DNA of 28,048 nucleotides, from positions 1 through 28,048 of the IMG/VR virus record IMGVR_UViG_3300042556_001502. The stretch is one strand, 5' to 3'. This DNA is from a virus. Each line of letters begins with the position of its first letter. The first letter of the stretch is position 1. The translations under genes were made by a program, and so were the position numbers. The notes under the pieces are model-generated. The model saw only the letters and a list, made by a program, of their open reading frames with translations, made no database searches and had not been told where the DNA came from. Of the stretch, positions 1 to 8,314 are shown piece by piece.

Positions 1-628
1 TGAAGCCTTCCTCAATGAGCGTGAGTGCGCGTACCGCCCCTATGGGCGTCATTCCGGCGATTCGTTCAGCGTCTGCGGGATTGGTGGCTAGGTGGTACGC
101 CAGCTTCGGCCCATTATCGCTTTCCATAATCGCTTGCTGCATGATCCTTGTCATCGGCACATCGGAACTTGCCACAACATCATGGAAATCCGGTATGTCG
201 GCGGCGGCTACCCGCTTGTTCCAGCCTTCGACGGTTTGATGCTGCGCCGCCTGCGCTTTTTCTTGCTGCTGCCTCTGCTCATGCTTCGAGAGAGTTTGCG
301 ATGCGATGTATTCCGCTTTCGCAGTCACATATTCATCGAAATTGTCGAACTTGTCAATAGTCGGCATTCCGGGGTCTGCGGGACGTGCCGGTTCTGCCTT
401 TGCAAGCCGTTCCTCAAGCCTGATGCGTTGCTCCCGTTCCGCCTGTAAATCCTTCTCGTATCTGCGGCGCTGCATGGCTGCATCGCGGTCGAACTTCTTT
501 TGGAGTTCTTCCGCTGTGGGCGGTGCAGGAGGCGTTTCGACAGCAGGCGTTTCTGGAGTCTCGGCAGTGGCAGGGACTACAGCGGCAACAGGTGCAACAG
601 GGACTTCGACTACGGCTTCTTCAGACAT
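1..628 (-). CDS. Scaffold-like head assembly protein, partial (3' end off the left edge)
   Basis: The reading frame is open from an ATG at 626-628 to the left window edge, giving 209 residues of a longer protein. The first 40 residues are a low-complexity stretch rich in Ala, Val, Pro, Glu and Thr. They are followed by a highly charged helical segment (about residues 40-85, rich in Arg, Glu, Lys and Gln) and a second Gln-rich helix around residues 115-135. A GAGGAAA ribosome site precedes the start. A charged, coiled-coil-prone protein downstream of the portal is where P22-like phages encode the scaffold that directs coat assembly; the coat gene would be expected next, to the left of the window. 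The function is inferred from position and composition, not from a recognised motif. Confidence 0.6.
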   Translation of the reverse strand, partial: MSEEAVVEVPVAPVAAVVPATAETPETPAVETPPAPPTAEELQKKFDRDAAMQRRRYEKDLQAEREQRIRLEERLAKAEPARPADPGMPTIDKFDNFDEYVTAKAEYIASQTLSKHEQRQQQEKAQAAQHQTVEGWNKRVAAADIPDFHDVVASSDVPMTRIMQQAIMESDNGPKLAYHLATNPADAERIAGMTPIGAVRALTLIEEGF

Positions 629-672
629 TTTGGTTTCCTCATGTGAGTGGTGTTACATTTGGTTACTTCCGT

Positions 673-1131
673 TCAAATAGTACAAGTTTCGTGTAGTTTC
701 CGTTTATGAAATAGATATACCGAATGCGCCTCGCTTGGTGTATCAAATATGCCTAAATACTTTTGCACCCCATTGATACAAATTACCGCGCTAAATTTAT
801 TTCTCATTCTACTAACGCCCAAAAAGCCAGTTGAATTGTGTGAGTGCGCTTTTCGTTGATTCATACTATTCCCAGACATTGACACCTCACGTAAGTTAGA
901 AATCCGGTTGTCATGCCTAATCCCGTTAATGTGGTCTAGGTGTCCTTTTGGAAATTCACCATAAACGTATAACCACGCCAAACGATGTGCTGAGTGCGTT
1001 TTTCCGTCAAAACCTATTCGGACGTAACCGTGAAGATTTTTGTTGCCAGCAGTTTTCCCGTTCTTATGTGTAAAAACTCCAGTGTCATCGTCGTAGTCCC
1101 ATTTTTCATGCGCTATATTTTGCGTAATCAT
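673..1131 (-). CDS. HNH homing endonuclease with AP2-like C-terminus (copy 1)
   Basis: This 152-residue protein is a free-standing HNH endonuclease of the type found as selfish inserts in phage genomes. The central HRLAWLYVYGEFP and LDHINGIRHDN motifs (about residues 49-76) give the HNH signature: the D-H of the metal site and the following N of the NRISNLR stretch. The last 50 residues, with TGFLGVSRMRNKF and LGIFDTPSEA, match the AP2-like DNA-binding module that often follows this HNH type. The start has an AGGGA ribosome site. The gene sits between a 117-residue protein and the scaffold-like gene, has its own upstream promoter and is more AT-rich than its neighbours, as expected for a mobile gene. 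A paralogue with the same ending (KRKLH...CTI) lies at 13850-14332. Confidence 0.88.
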   Translation of the reverse strand: MITQNIAHEKWDYDDDTGVFTHKNGKTAGNKNLHGYVRIGFDGKTHSAHRLAWLYVYGEFPKGHLDHINGIRHDNRISNLREVSMSGNSMNQRKAHSHNSTGFLGVSRMRNKFSAVICINGVQKYLGIFDTPSEAHSVYLFHKRKLHETCTI

Positions 1132-1219
1132 CTGTTTTCCCTATATGAGTGAGTGTGTCGGCTGCTTTAGTGATATAGGCACTAGAACAATTGCTTGGAC
1201 TCCTCCAACCGACAAAACT

Positions 1220-1247
1220 ATTATACGACTCAAAGATCAAACAACAA
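1220..1247 (-). promoter_or_regulatory. Leftward sigma70-like promoter
   Basis: On the minus strand TTGTTG (1242-1247) and a perfect TATAAT (1220-1225) are separated by 16 bases. The promoter overlaps the end of the 117-residue gene and would start transcription near 1213, upstream of the HNH gene and the scaffold-like gene. It would let the scaffold and coat genes be expressed separately from portal and terminase. Confidence 0.5.
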
Positions 1248-1583
1248 CATTGCTATTTGTGCATCTTCGTACTCCTGTTCCCGCCGCTCGTACTCTAGCA
1301 GGATCAGTTGTGCGTACATTTCTTTCCATGCTTGATGCTGAGAAGCAAGCCTTTCCCGTAACGCCTTCTCCGCTTGTGCTGCCTCAACATCCTTGTTCTG
1401 TACTGTCCGTTTTTCTGTGACTTCTGCAACGACCTCGATTACGGCTTCGACAATCTCTGGTTCTACTTCCTTGATATATCTACGGATCGGGCCATCTATA
1501 TAAGGGTATTCAGCATTCAATACTTTTGATGTATTTCCACCTGATGGAACTTTGTTACGCCACCAGAAATAGTCGAGAAGCAC
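1230..1583 (-). CDS. Hypothetical 117-residue protein with charged helix
   Basis: I do not recognise the family. The start is a GTG at 1581-1583 that directly abuts the TAA stop of the upstream 428-residue gene, with a GAGGAG ribosome site at good spacing, so the two genes are translationally coupled. The N-terminal 40 residues are mixed and aromatic (DYFWWRNK); residues about 40-105 form one long acidic and basic helix rich in Glu, Val, Ala and Gln, likely coiled coil. The setting between portal and scaffold genes suggests a small head or neck accessory, but this is inference only. Confidence 0.7.
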   Translation of the reverse strand: MLLDYFWWRNKVPSGGNTSKVLNAEYPYIDGPIRRYIKEVEPEIVEAVIEVVAEVTEKRTVQNKDVEAAQAEKALRERLASQHQAWKEMYAQLILLEYERREQEYEDAQIAMLLFDL

Positions 1584-2870
1584 TTATATCTCCTCGCCCC
1601 ATCCAAAAACCACATCACTTGCACCATTCACCGAATCGTTGGTCACGACGATATAATCCCCCCGTACCAAGTTCAGTTTCAAGTGATCCACCGAGAAGTC
1701 GTAAGTCGAACGTACAGCAGGTTCGACCGTCACGGCGTACAGGAACTCAAGGTTCGCCGCCGTTACCGCCGTGGCCCTGACAGCACCCGCGTTCATGTCG
1801 GTCGAGTCGGACTGCATGTAGGAGTACTTACCCCCATAGCCGGCCACCAGAGTTTCCCCTGTGATGTCACCAGCAGAACGGGTGCGCCATATCTTGAACG
1901 TACATTTCTTGGTGTTGTTGAACGACGATGTACGCAGGTGGATCGTCCTGGTATTCACCATCGTACCGATCACCAACGGGTTGTACAGCACCAACACCGG
2001 CTTGTCCGCGCCGTTGGTAGCCACTGCTGACGAGTACGCCGAACCATACTGCTCGTCGGTAGTTGTCCCGTTCTCCGAGGTCAGGTCAGCGCACCCTATA
2101 TGGAGCGCGCAGTTCGCCACCCCCGCGTCGGCAGTAGTTGCCTTGAATGCGAGCGGCAACGCCGGGTTGCTCATACTCAGTGCGGTAAGCGTCCCAAGGT
2201 TGCTGAACGTATGCACATGCACGTTGTTGATGAAGAACTTGTAGTTCCCCACGCCGCGCCACTGGTACTGAATATCGTAGATGTTGCCCTTCTGTACATC
2301 GAAGCCGCTCACCCCGGTTGTGGTGATGGGTTCTTCCTTTGTCTCGACCCCGATTGACCGCTGAACTGCGTACAACAGTCCATCAGACTTGAGCCGGAAG
2401 AACACCCCTGAACCTGTAGTCTGAACGCCCCACTCGCGGGTGCAGCCTGCTGCTGTTTTGTTCGGACACCACACCGCCGTCGAGAACAGAACCCCGCGAT
2501 TCGGTTGGTACGGAGGGCAAACACGGGACTCAAGTAGCAGCGTTGTCTTTCCTGCCGATGTGGTGAGAACCGCCGCACCGTCTGTGGATACGATGTTGGT
2601 CGAGGTATAGACCTGCGTCCCGCCCTCGTACATGAACCACATCTTCGCTGGGATGTCGAACGAGAACATGCCGTGGAACAGCGAGTATGGCAATGAAACT
2701 TTCTGGATGCCCCATGCGTCTTCGGTTAGGTCGCCCGTGCCTAGAGTACCGCCCCTTACCTCAACCCGTTGGCGCTGCACCTTCCCAACAGATGTGGTAA
2801 TTTCGGTGTTGTCGACATGAACGCTACCATACTCGTCAATCCCTGGAATTCTTACAAATGAGTCACTCAT
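1584..2870 (-). CDS. Probable virion structural protein (428 residues, beta-rich)
   Basis: This is a Gly, Thr, Ser and Val-rich protein with alternating hydrophobic strands over its whole length and no signal peptide or membrane segment. Residues about 140-270 resemble a jelly-roll or lectin-like sandwich (the WRGVGNYKFFINNVHVHTF stretch is typical of such folds), and the C-terminal 150 residues are again beta-rich. I do not recognise a named family. Its start overlaps the 3' end of the portal gene by eight bases and its stop abuts the GTG of the next gene, so it belongs to the head operon. A decoration, head-fibre or neck protein is the likeliest role. It sits between portal and scaffold, where P22 has no extra gene. 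Confidence 0.72.
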   Translation of the reverse strand: MSDSFVRIPGIDEYGSVHVDNTEITTSVGKVQRQRVEVRGGTLGTGDLTEDAWGIQKVSLPYSLFHGMFSFDIPAKMWFMYEGGTQVYTSTNIVSTDGAAVLTTSAGKTTLLLESRVCPPYQPNRGVLFSTAVWCPNKTAAGCTREWGVQTTGSGVFFRLKSDGLLYAVQRSIGVETKEEPITTTGVSGFDVQKGNIYDIQYQWRGVGNYKFFINNVHVHTFSNLGTLTALSMSNPALPLAFKATTADAGVANCALHIGCADLTSENGTTTDEQYGSAYSSAVATNGADKPVLVLYNPLVIGTMVNTRTIHLRTSSFNNTKKCTFKIWRTRSAGDITGETLVAGYGGKYSYMQSDSTDMNAGAVRATAVTAANLEFLYAVTVEPAVRSTYDFSVDHLKLNLVRGDYIVVTNDSVNGASDVVFGWGEEI

Positions 2871-5112
2871 TGCAAGGTTTCTCCATTGACTCCATCAGGT
2901 AACTACCGTCAGATTGTCGAACTGCGCGACCTGTCTTTGTCATTGCGCCTTTTCCATCGACTTGCACTGGAACCGTAATGTTGATCGGCTGCTGCATCGA
3001 AGCAACGGCTTGCAGTATTGACGCAACATCCATCTGCGGTTCGGCAGGTTCAGCGGGTTCAGTGGATTCCTGAGACTGTTGCGCCATCTCGGTAACACGC
3101 TGAACCGCATCCTGCTCTTGCAGTTGCAGATTCAACTTGGCAATCTGGTAATCCTTTGCCAGCGCATCCTGTTCGGACTTGATCGCTTCCTGCTGCGTGT
3201 CCATTGTCGCCATTTGCGCCTTCAGCGTTGCTTGTTGCGCGGCGACAGTGAGTTTCTGATTCTCTTGCCGCAACTTCTCAATCTCTCCAGAAGCGGCCTG
3301 CATCATCTGATCTTTCTGTTGAATTATCTGTTGCGCCTGCATCTTGACCTGAGCGACTTCAGGCGACGATTCCTTCTTCGCTTCTTCCGCAGCCAATACC
3401 GGAGGCGGAAGCAGCAACTTGGAACGTTCAGCAAACCGCTGCGCTTCCGGCCAGTCCTGCGCTTCCGCAATCAGGTCGCCGTGCGTCTGCCACATTGTCG
3501 GATCGGCTTGCGCGAGTGCAAGCATTCCGGCAGCAGATGCTTGCCGACTTGTCTGGTAGGAGGGGCCAACGTCAACCGCAACGTCATAGACGCCAACGCC
3601 TAGGTTGAATATCTGGTTCGGGCCTTGAGAAACAGCAGCCTTCGGTAGCGATGGATCAAGCTGTACTTGCTTCGCTTCTCCATCAATACCCAAGATTCTG
3701 ACAATCCGACGAGTATCAATAACCTTCGGCGCGGCGGAAATCAGATACCGGCCAGCGGAACGGATCGCCCTTGCAAGATTGTCGTGGTAGTGGAAACTGG
3801 ATACATCACCCTTGCGCGCTTGCTCCTGTTCCTGCACTCCGCTGGTGGCGTTTCCTTTTTTCCCAATCGACGCTGCGTACATGCCAAGCGAGGTCTGTAC
3901 CCCATGCTCGGCCTGCGACATGACTTGCGCAAAGCCGGATGGAACATCGGATGGGTTCTGGCGTTGCGGTGGCGGAACTTGTTTGCCGTCGAGACTGATC
4001 GGTCGGTAGTGCTGTACGCGGACTGATCGCGTACCGTCCCATTCATCCTCGAATCCAGCCGTTTGCCCTTCAGCGGCAACCCACGGAGCTTCTGGAGATT
4101 GTCCAACTCGCTCTGCAAATGCCGTCTGTGCGTAATCGTACAGGAGTTGAGCATCCTTCGACTTGTGGATCATCGACGTGCGGATTACCTTGCCGTCGAT
4201 GTTGTGGACATTGGCCCACACCGGGAATACAGGGATTCGGTCGCCGGGTTCTTCGCGGGGTTCTTCCAGATACTCCGCACCGTTGAACTTTGACCAGTAC
4301 AGGCACTTTTTCTTGACTTCCCGCGTTGCGATGATCGGCGGGACTTGGATTCCTTCTGCTACTGCCGACTGATATTCTTCGTCGTCGCAGATCGTGCCAT
4401 CTTCAAGCTGGTGGATCGTTTTCGGGACAAGTTTCAGTTCGTACAGTTCGGCAACCCTGATCTTTTCGCCGCACCAGTCGCCGTATTTGCTTCCTTCGCC
4501 TTCCCATGAGGTTGTTTCCTTGCCGGGATAGCGTTCCTCGTATTCTTCCTTCGGTATTTCCTCGCAAATCCAGACTTCCTTAGCATCCGATCCATCGACT
4601 TCGATATGCTCACCGAAATACACCGTCAGCGGATTGGAAATCGGAGCAAAACGGAAATCCTGATCGAATGTTCCGTCATGGAGATAGTCTTTCAGGATGC
4701 GGAAATACCCGAAACCGCCTCCAGTAGCGCATTCGAGCGCCAGGTCATAGCAGGTATCCGCGTTCGAGGCTTCCTGCCAGTGTCGACATAGGCCATCGTA
4801 AATCTTCGCGGTTTCGATGTCGGCAAAACTATCCACAGGCCGGACTTTGATCTGTGGGCGGTTCTGCCTTGAGTCGTTGATGACCTGCCGCTGGTATTGG
4901 GAGAGTTGATCTATCTCAAGGCACAAGCGTGGATTCGTAATGTCGCTTTCCCGAGATGTTCGGACACCTTCAGGCCAGTGGTCGACGTGCAGGAAGTGCA
5001 TGTCGTTCTTGTACCGCTTCCGGTCGTCGTTCCACATGTCCGCAACGCGGGTGAAACGCTCACGGAGAGTAGCAAACTCGTCTTTCTTGGTTTCTTTGGG
5101 CTTTGAGGCCAT
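2863..5112 (-). CDS. Portal protein, P22 gp1-like
   Basis: This 749-residue protein is close in size to the P22 portal (725 residues). The N-terminal half has typical features of that family: an early segment FLHVDHWPEGVRTSRE, the QYQRQVINDSRQNRPQIKV stretch near residue 90, and YDGLCRHWQEASNADTCYD. The portal forms the dodecameric ring at one capsid vertex through which DNA is packaged by the terminase and to which the tail attaches. Residues about 580-690 are a long Gln, Ala, Glu and Lys-rich coiled coil, consistent with the C-terminal helical barrel of P22-type portals. The start codon overlaps the TAA of the upstream gene (TAATG) behind an AGGA site. The position directly after terminase agrees with the call. 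Confidence 0.92.
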   Translation of the reverse strand: MASKPKETKKDEFATLRERFTRVADMWNDDRKRYKNDMHFLHVDHWPEGVRTSRESDITNPRLCLEIDQLSQYQRQVINDSRQNRPQIKVRPVDSFADIETAKIYDGLCRHWQEASNADTCYDLALECATGGGFGYFRILKDYLHDGTFDQDFRFAPISNPLTVYFGEHIEVDGSDAKEVWICEEIPKEEYEERYPGKETTSWEGEGSKYGDWCGEKIRVAELYELKLVPKTIHQLEDGTICDDEEYQSAVAEGIQVPPIIATREVKKKCLYWSKFNGAEYLEEPREEPGDRIPVFPVWANVHNIDGKVIRTSMIHKSKDAQLLYDYAQTAFAERVGQSPEAPWVAAEGQTAGFEDEWDGTRSVRVQHYRPISLDGKQVPPPQRQNPSDVPSGFAQVMSQAEHGVQTSLGMYAASIGKKGNATSGVQEQEQARKGDVSSFHYHDNLARAIRSAGRYLISAAPKVIDTRRIVRILGIDGEAKQVQLDPSLPKAAVSQGPNQIFNLGVGVYDVAVDVGPSYQTSRQASAAGMLALAQADPTMWQTHGDLIAEAQDWPEAQRFAERSKLLLPPPVLAAEEAKKESSPEVAQVKMQAQQIIQQKDQMMQAASGEIEKLRQENQKLTVAAQQATLKAQMATMDTQQEAIKSEQDALAKDYQIAKLNLQLQEQDAVQRVTEMAQQSQESTEPAEPAEPQMDVASILQAVASMQQPINITVPVQVDGKGAMTKTGRAVRQSDGSYLMESMEKPCNE

Positions 5113-6089
5113 TAGTCTATCCTCGGATTCATCAGGTCGCTCAGGGGGCGATATTCATTTGGATTCCAAGGCTTCTGCCCTGTTGGAACTCCATTGCGCT
5201 CAAGGATGCGGATCATTTCGGGGTCGAAGACGACGAAGTTTGAGCTTCCTTGACCGGCAGAGCGTGAGCCGCCGTCTAGGTAGCGGATGCCGGGGATGCC
5301 GTTAGCAAACAAGTCAGACGTAACTTCGTCAGGTTGCGCCCCACGATAACTAGAAACCATCTCTTTCCCTGTTTTGTCGAACTTATCAGGGTCTAGTTTC
5401 ATAATTTTTCGATAGTTATCAAGAGACACGCCATGCTGTCTTGCTATGATGGATTGGACAGCTTCACTTTGCTGACTCAGCGGCTTATCCCAATCAAGCA
5501 TTCTTGCTACTGCTTCGTCGGGGATGTCGGTTTTGTAGAGGATTCCGTTTTCCTCTCGGCTTGCCATAAGGTCATTTGACCATTTCACATCATCCTGATA
5601 TTCCTTCAGGCGCTTCTCAAGAAACTCCTTACTTACCGGTTGGCCACGCGTGTTATTCGGCCACGGAGTTGATCCGTTCAACCATCCTGTTATTTGGTCA
5701 ATATCTGTCTGCGCGCCCTTTGCGGTGCTTCTTGCGCGATACAGTTCAGGGGCTTTGGCGTTAGATATTGCTTCCTTGTATTCAGTAGCAACAACAGGAC
5801 TCTCTGCCAAATACAACCCATGCCCATAAGCCTGCGTCCCTTCTCCCGTTCCAATCTTGCCTAGGCTGAACTTGTCGAACTTGTGCGGTGATCCGTGATA
5901 TGCGATATGACCAACACCACCACCAATGAAATTCATCGGGTCTTCCCCGTATTCCTTCACTGTCTGCGGAATGTTTGCCGCCGTCATGGATAGGTAATCA
6001 GCGGGATTATTGACCAAATCAGACAGATTCCTGCCGACAACTCGGCGCTTGTTGTCCATCCAACTCAACAGGTCGGCTAGTGCGGGCAT
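5112..6089 (-). CDS. ADP-ribosyltransferase-like protein (ART-PolyVal type) in the head operon
   Basis: The 325-residue protein contains the core of phage polyvalent-protein ADP-ribosyltransferases: AYHGSPHKFDKF (His65), a Gly-rich turn, then YGHGLYLAE (Tyr93) followed by ATEY. A second conserved block near the C-terminus (residues about 265-298) includes GIPGIRYLDGGSR and NFVVFDPEMIRILERNG. This is the H-Y-(E/D) arrangement used to bind NAD; the third catalytic acidic residue cannot be fixed by eye. The N-terminal 60 residues are helical and may be a capsid-association segment. In other phages such domains are packaged in the virion and injected to modify host proteins; that role here is inferred from its place between terminase and portal. 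Translation is coupled to both neighbours. Confidence 0.78.
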   Translation of the reverse strand: MPALADLLSWMDNKRRVVGRNLSDLVNNPADYLSMTAANIPQTVKEYGEDPMNFIGGGVGHIAYHGSPHKFDKFSLGKIGTGEGTQAYGHGLYLAESPVVATEYKEAISNAKAPELYRARSTAKGAQTDIDQITGWLNGSTPWPNNTRGQPVSKEFLEKRLKEYQDDVKWSNDLMASREENGILYKTDIPDEAVARMLDWDKPLSQQSEAVQSIIARQHGVSLDNYRKIMKLDPDKFDKTGKEMVSSYRGAQPDEVTSDLFANGIPGIRYLDGGSRSAGQGSSNFVVFDPEMIRILERNGVPTGQKPWNPNEYRPLSDLMNPRID

Positions 6090-6090
6090 C

Positions 6091-6135
6091 TCAGCACTTC
6101 TTGGGTGGTTTTACAGGCTTCTTCTGCTTTGCCAT
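6091..6135 (-). CDS. Tiny basic peptide (14 residues) leading the ART-portal operon
   Basis: An ATG at 6133-6135, preceded by AGGAAAG, opens a 14-residue frame MAKQKKPVKPPKKC that stops one base before the ATG of the ADP-ribosyltransferase gene (TGAGATG). It lies about 20 bases downstream of the predicted start of a strong leftward promoter. Half of its residues are Lys. It may be a translation-coupling leader or a genuine small basic virion peptide; nothing in the sequence decides between these. Confidence 0.45.
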   Translation of the reverse strand: MAKQKKPVKPPKKC

Positions 6136-6162
6136 AGCACTTTCCTATCAATGGTTCGCGGA

Positions 6163-6190
6163 ATCATATTCTATACAGCGCCAATGTCAA
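6163..6190 (-). promoter_or_regulatory. Strong leftward sigma70-like promoter for ART and portal genes
   Basis: On the minus strand a perfect TTGACA (6185-6190) lies 16 bases from TATGAT (6163-6168). It starts immediately after the terminase stop codon and would initiate near 6156, about 20 bases before the 14-residue leader frame. It allows head genes to be transcribed independently of the terminase. Confidence 0.65.
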
Positions 6191-6192
6191 TA

Positions 6193-7722
6193 CTACCGCC
6201 AGCCACGATGCACAACATGCACTTCCGGACGAACGCGAGTTTCCTCTTCCTTCGGCCAAACCAGCTTCAAATCCGGTTCCAGCAGACGCGCCAATGAATC
6301 GGCCATGTCGTCATGCACCCCGACAGGAAACGGCATGTATTCCTGTTCAATAAACGTATGCACCAGATCAACGGTGACTTTTTCGTAGTTGGTCACATGC
6401 AGCGTTTTCGGCAGGTAGAACTTCCCCTGCTCGAATACCGGAATCAACCGGCCAATCCGATCCACCTTACTCGTCTGTCCGCCGACTTCCGTTATGTCGA
6501 ACCGATACTGCTGCTTTTCCTGCTCGGTCTTGATATGCTCGATGTCCGCCATCGCTCCGTACTTTTCATAGCGAACCTGCAACGGCTTCCATTTCCGATG
6601 CAGCGCGAACAGTCTTTCCGTCCGTTCCGTCAGCGATAGCCGATCCCTAACAATGTCCAGCGCGTAGTAGTTCCCGTCCGTACCAAGGCCGACAACCCAC
6701 ATTGCCGTGTAGTCGCTGCCTTTTTTCTTTGAGGATGCCGCGTCAATCAGGATGTAGTTGTTCGTCTTTGTCGGCGCAGTCGAGTAGTACCGTAGCCACT
6801 CGCGCTTGAATCCCTTGAGGGAGTCGGCTTTAGGATTCAACAATATCTGTGCAGCGAACGTATGCGGCCCCATGTCGCGGCGTTTCTCAAGGATGGATTC
6901 CTTCGTCCAGAATACCGGATCACCGTATTCCGTCCCATCAACCGTCCCTGGATGCTCACGCGGAACCGCTGTCCCTCGATCAATCACCGTCTTGTAGGCA
7001 TCGTTGAAGTGCCATCGCGTTCCGGCAAACCTGCGTACAAATACCTCATTACTCAGGTTGTAACTCTGCTCCAGCGCCTTCATGGTCTTATCAATCATTT
7101 CAGGCGTCGTCACGGAACCTTCAACAACAATGTCATCGTACAGAAGCACCTTGAAGTGCTTTGAAGTTGGCTGGCCATCCACCAATCCCCACGCCTCAAT
7201 CGTTGCTTCCGGTGGATTCGACTTGCGCCGCACAATCAGGCCGTCATCTTCCGACCATTTCGGACTCTGCCGCGTATCCATTCCCCACAGAATATCCGGG
7301 AATGCCTTGTGCAATACCTTGTTCCCCTCGAATTCACGCATGATCTGCCGCAGGAACGCCTTCGCAATCGGGCGCGTATGGCTGAATATCCCGAAAGTAA
7401 TCTCAGGATCATTCAATATATCCTGTATCGTTTTCCCGAAAGTTATGGTGCTCGATTTCCCATGTCCCCGCGCCCACAAATCTACGCGGCCATTCGGATC
7501 GGCCTCAACCTCTCGCACTCTGGCAAACACCCACGGATGTAGCATATCCACCCGTCCGCACACCCTTACCAACAAGTAGAATAAATCCTTCTGGCACAGT
7601 TCCCTGATAACCCCGTCCAGACTCCCCCTCGCCGAGCCTTCCTTCTCCAACGCATCCCAAAACTTGATTACATCGCCCATCGGCAATGCCCGCATCTTGG
7701 TAATGTCGTCGGCGCTTAGCAT
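6193..7722 (-). CDS. Terminase large subunit (TerL)
   Basis: This 509-residue protein is the ATP-driven DNA packaging motor. It has a Walker A motif WARGHGKSS (about residues 83-91), a Walker B LLYDDIV (about 193-199) and a C-terminal RNase H-like nuclease domain whose acidic residues appear in YILIDAASSKKKGSDYTAM (Asp327, Asp337) and VHDDMADSLARL (about residue 470). The length is normal for the family. The start overlaps the end of the RNA ligase gene by seven bases. It works with TerS, which selects the DNA, and docks on the portal to fill the capsid and cut the concatemer. Confidence 0.96.
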   Translation of the reverse strand: MLSADDITKMRALPMGDVIKFWDALEKEGSARGSLDGVIRELCQKDLFYLLVRVCGRVDMLHPWVFARVREVEADPNGRVDLWARGHGKSSTITFGKTIQDILNDPEITFGIFSHTRPIAKAFLRQIMREFEGNKVLHKAFPDILWGMDTRQSPKWSEDDGLIVRRKSNPPEATIEAWGLVDGQPTSKHFKVLLYDDIVVEGSVTTPEMIDKTMKALEQSYNLSNEVFVRRFAGTRWHFNDAYKTVIDRGTAVPREHPGTVDGTEYGDPVFWTKESILEKRRDMGPHTFAAQILLNPKADSLKGFKREWLRYYSTAPTKTNNYILIDAASSKKKGSDYTAMWVVGLGTDGNYYALDIVRDRLSLTERTERLFALHRKWKPLQVRYEKYGAMADIEHIKTEQEKQQYRFDITEVGGQTSKVDRIGRLIPVFEQGKFYLPKTLHVTNYEKVTVDLVHTFIEQEYMPFPVGVHDDMADSLARLLEPDLKLVWPKEEETRVRPEVHVVHRGWR

Positions 7723-8312
7723 AAGGTATTCATCGCCTTTGGCATTTCATCTTTGTCGAGAGTTTTCTTAAATCCAACATTCCCAGCGGTATGGAATACC
7801 ACCACGCCCTCGGGGTTCGTGTACCCCGGAGCAGCGGTGCTTCCTTGCTCGCGCATTGACTCCAGAATCGCTGTCACCATCGCCGTATCGAATTCCCCGT
7901 GCCACAGCACCGGAACCAACCAGCAGCACGCCGGCGCTTGTTGCTGAAACTTCACAATACGAGGGTCGCCAGTAATGATCTGCTTTGGCTCTTGGTCTGC
8001 CGAACACCACCGCTGCACGTTGAACAAGCTGAACCGCTTTTCCTTGAGTCCGTAGCCGCGATTGATACCGCAACCCCACCACTCTCCGAAGTGCTGACCC
8101 GGCCCGAGTTTCATCAGATCATCCCGGTTTTCGTAAGCCCACTTTGCAAATCCGTGGTTGTCCTGTTCCGGCGTAATCCAGCGGGTCCGGCTACCAACAA
8201 GGAACTCGCCATCTTCCCCGATAAAAATGCAGGCGTTTGTGCCGTCGATCTTCTCGGAAATTATTACGTCACGCGAAAGCCGCGCCATCTTTGGGAATCC
8301 TTGAAATTCCAT
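7716..8312 (-). CDS. RNA ligase (T4 Rnl2-like nucleotidyltransferase core)
   Basis: The 198-residue protein shows the ordered motifs of covalent nucleotidyltransferases: motif I SEKIDGTNA with the adenylated Lys21, motif III HFGEWWG (residues 74-80), motif IV NPEGVVVF (166-173) and motif V VGFKKTL (179-185). It should seal RNA ends, as RNA_ligase-family enzymes do. A TTG two codons upstream is possible, but the ATG at 8310-8312 sits seven bases after a perfect AGGAGG and is preferred. It has no separate C-terminal domain, so it is a minimal ligase. Its location between the small and large terminase genes, coupled to both, is unusual; phage RNA ligases usually repair tRNA cut by host defences. 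Confidence 0.9.
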   Translation of the reverse strand: MEFQGFPKMARLSRDVIISEKIDGTNACIFIGEDGEFLVGSRTRWITPEQDNHGFAKWAYENRDDLMKLGPGQHFGEWWGCGINRGYGLKEKRFSLFNVQRWCSADQEPKQIITGDPRIVKFQQQAPACCWLVPVLWHGEFDTAMVTAILESMREQGSTAAPGYTNPEGVVVFHTAGNVGFKKTLDKDEMPKAMNTLC

Positions 8313-8314
8313 AA

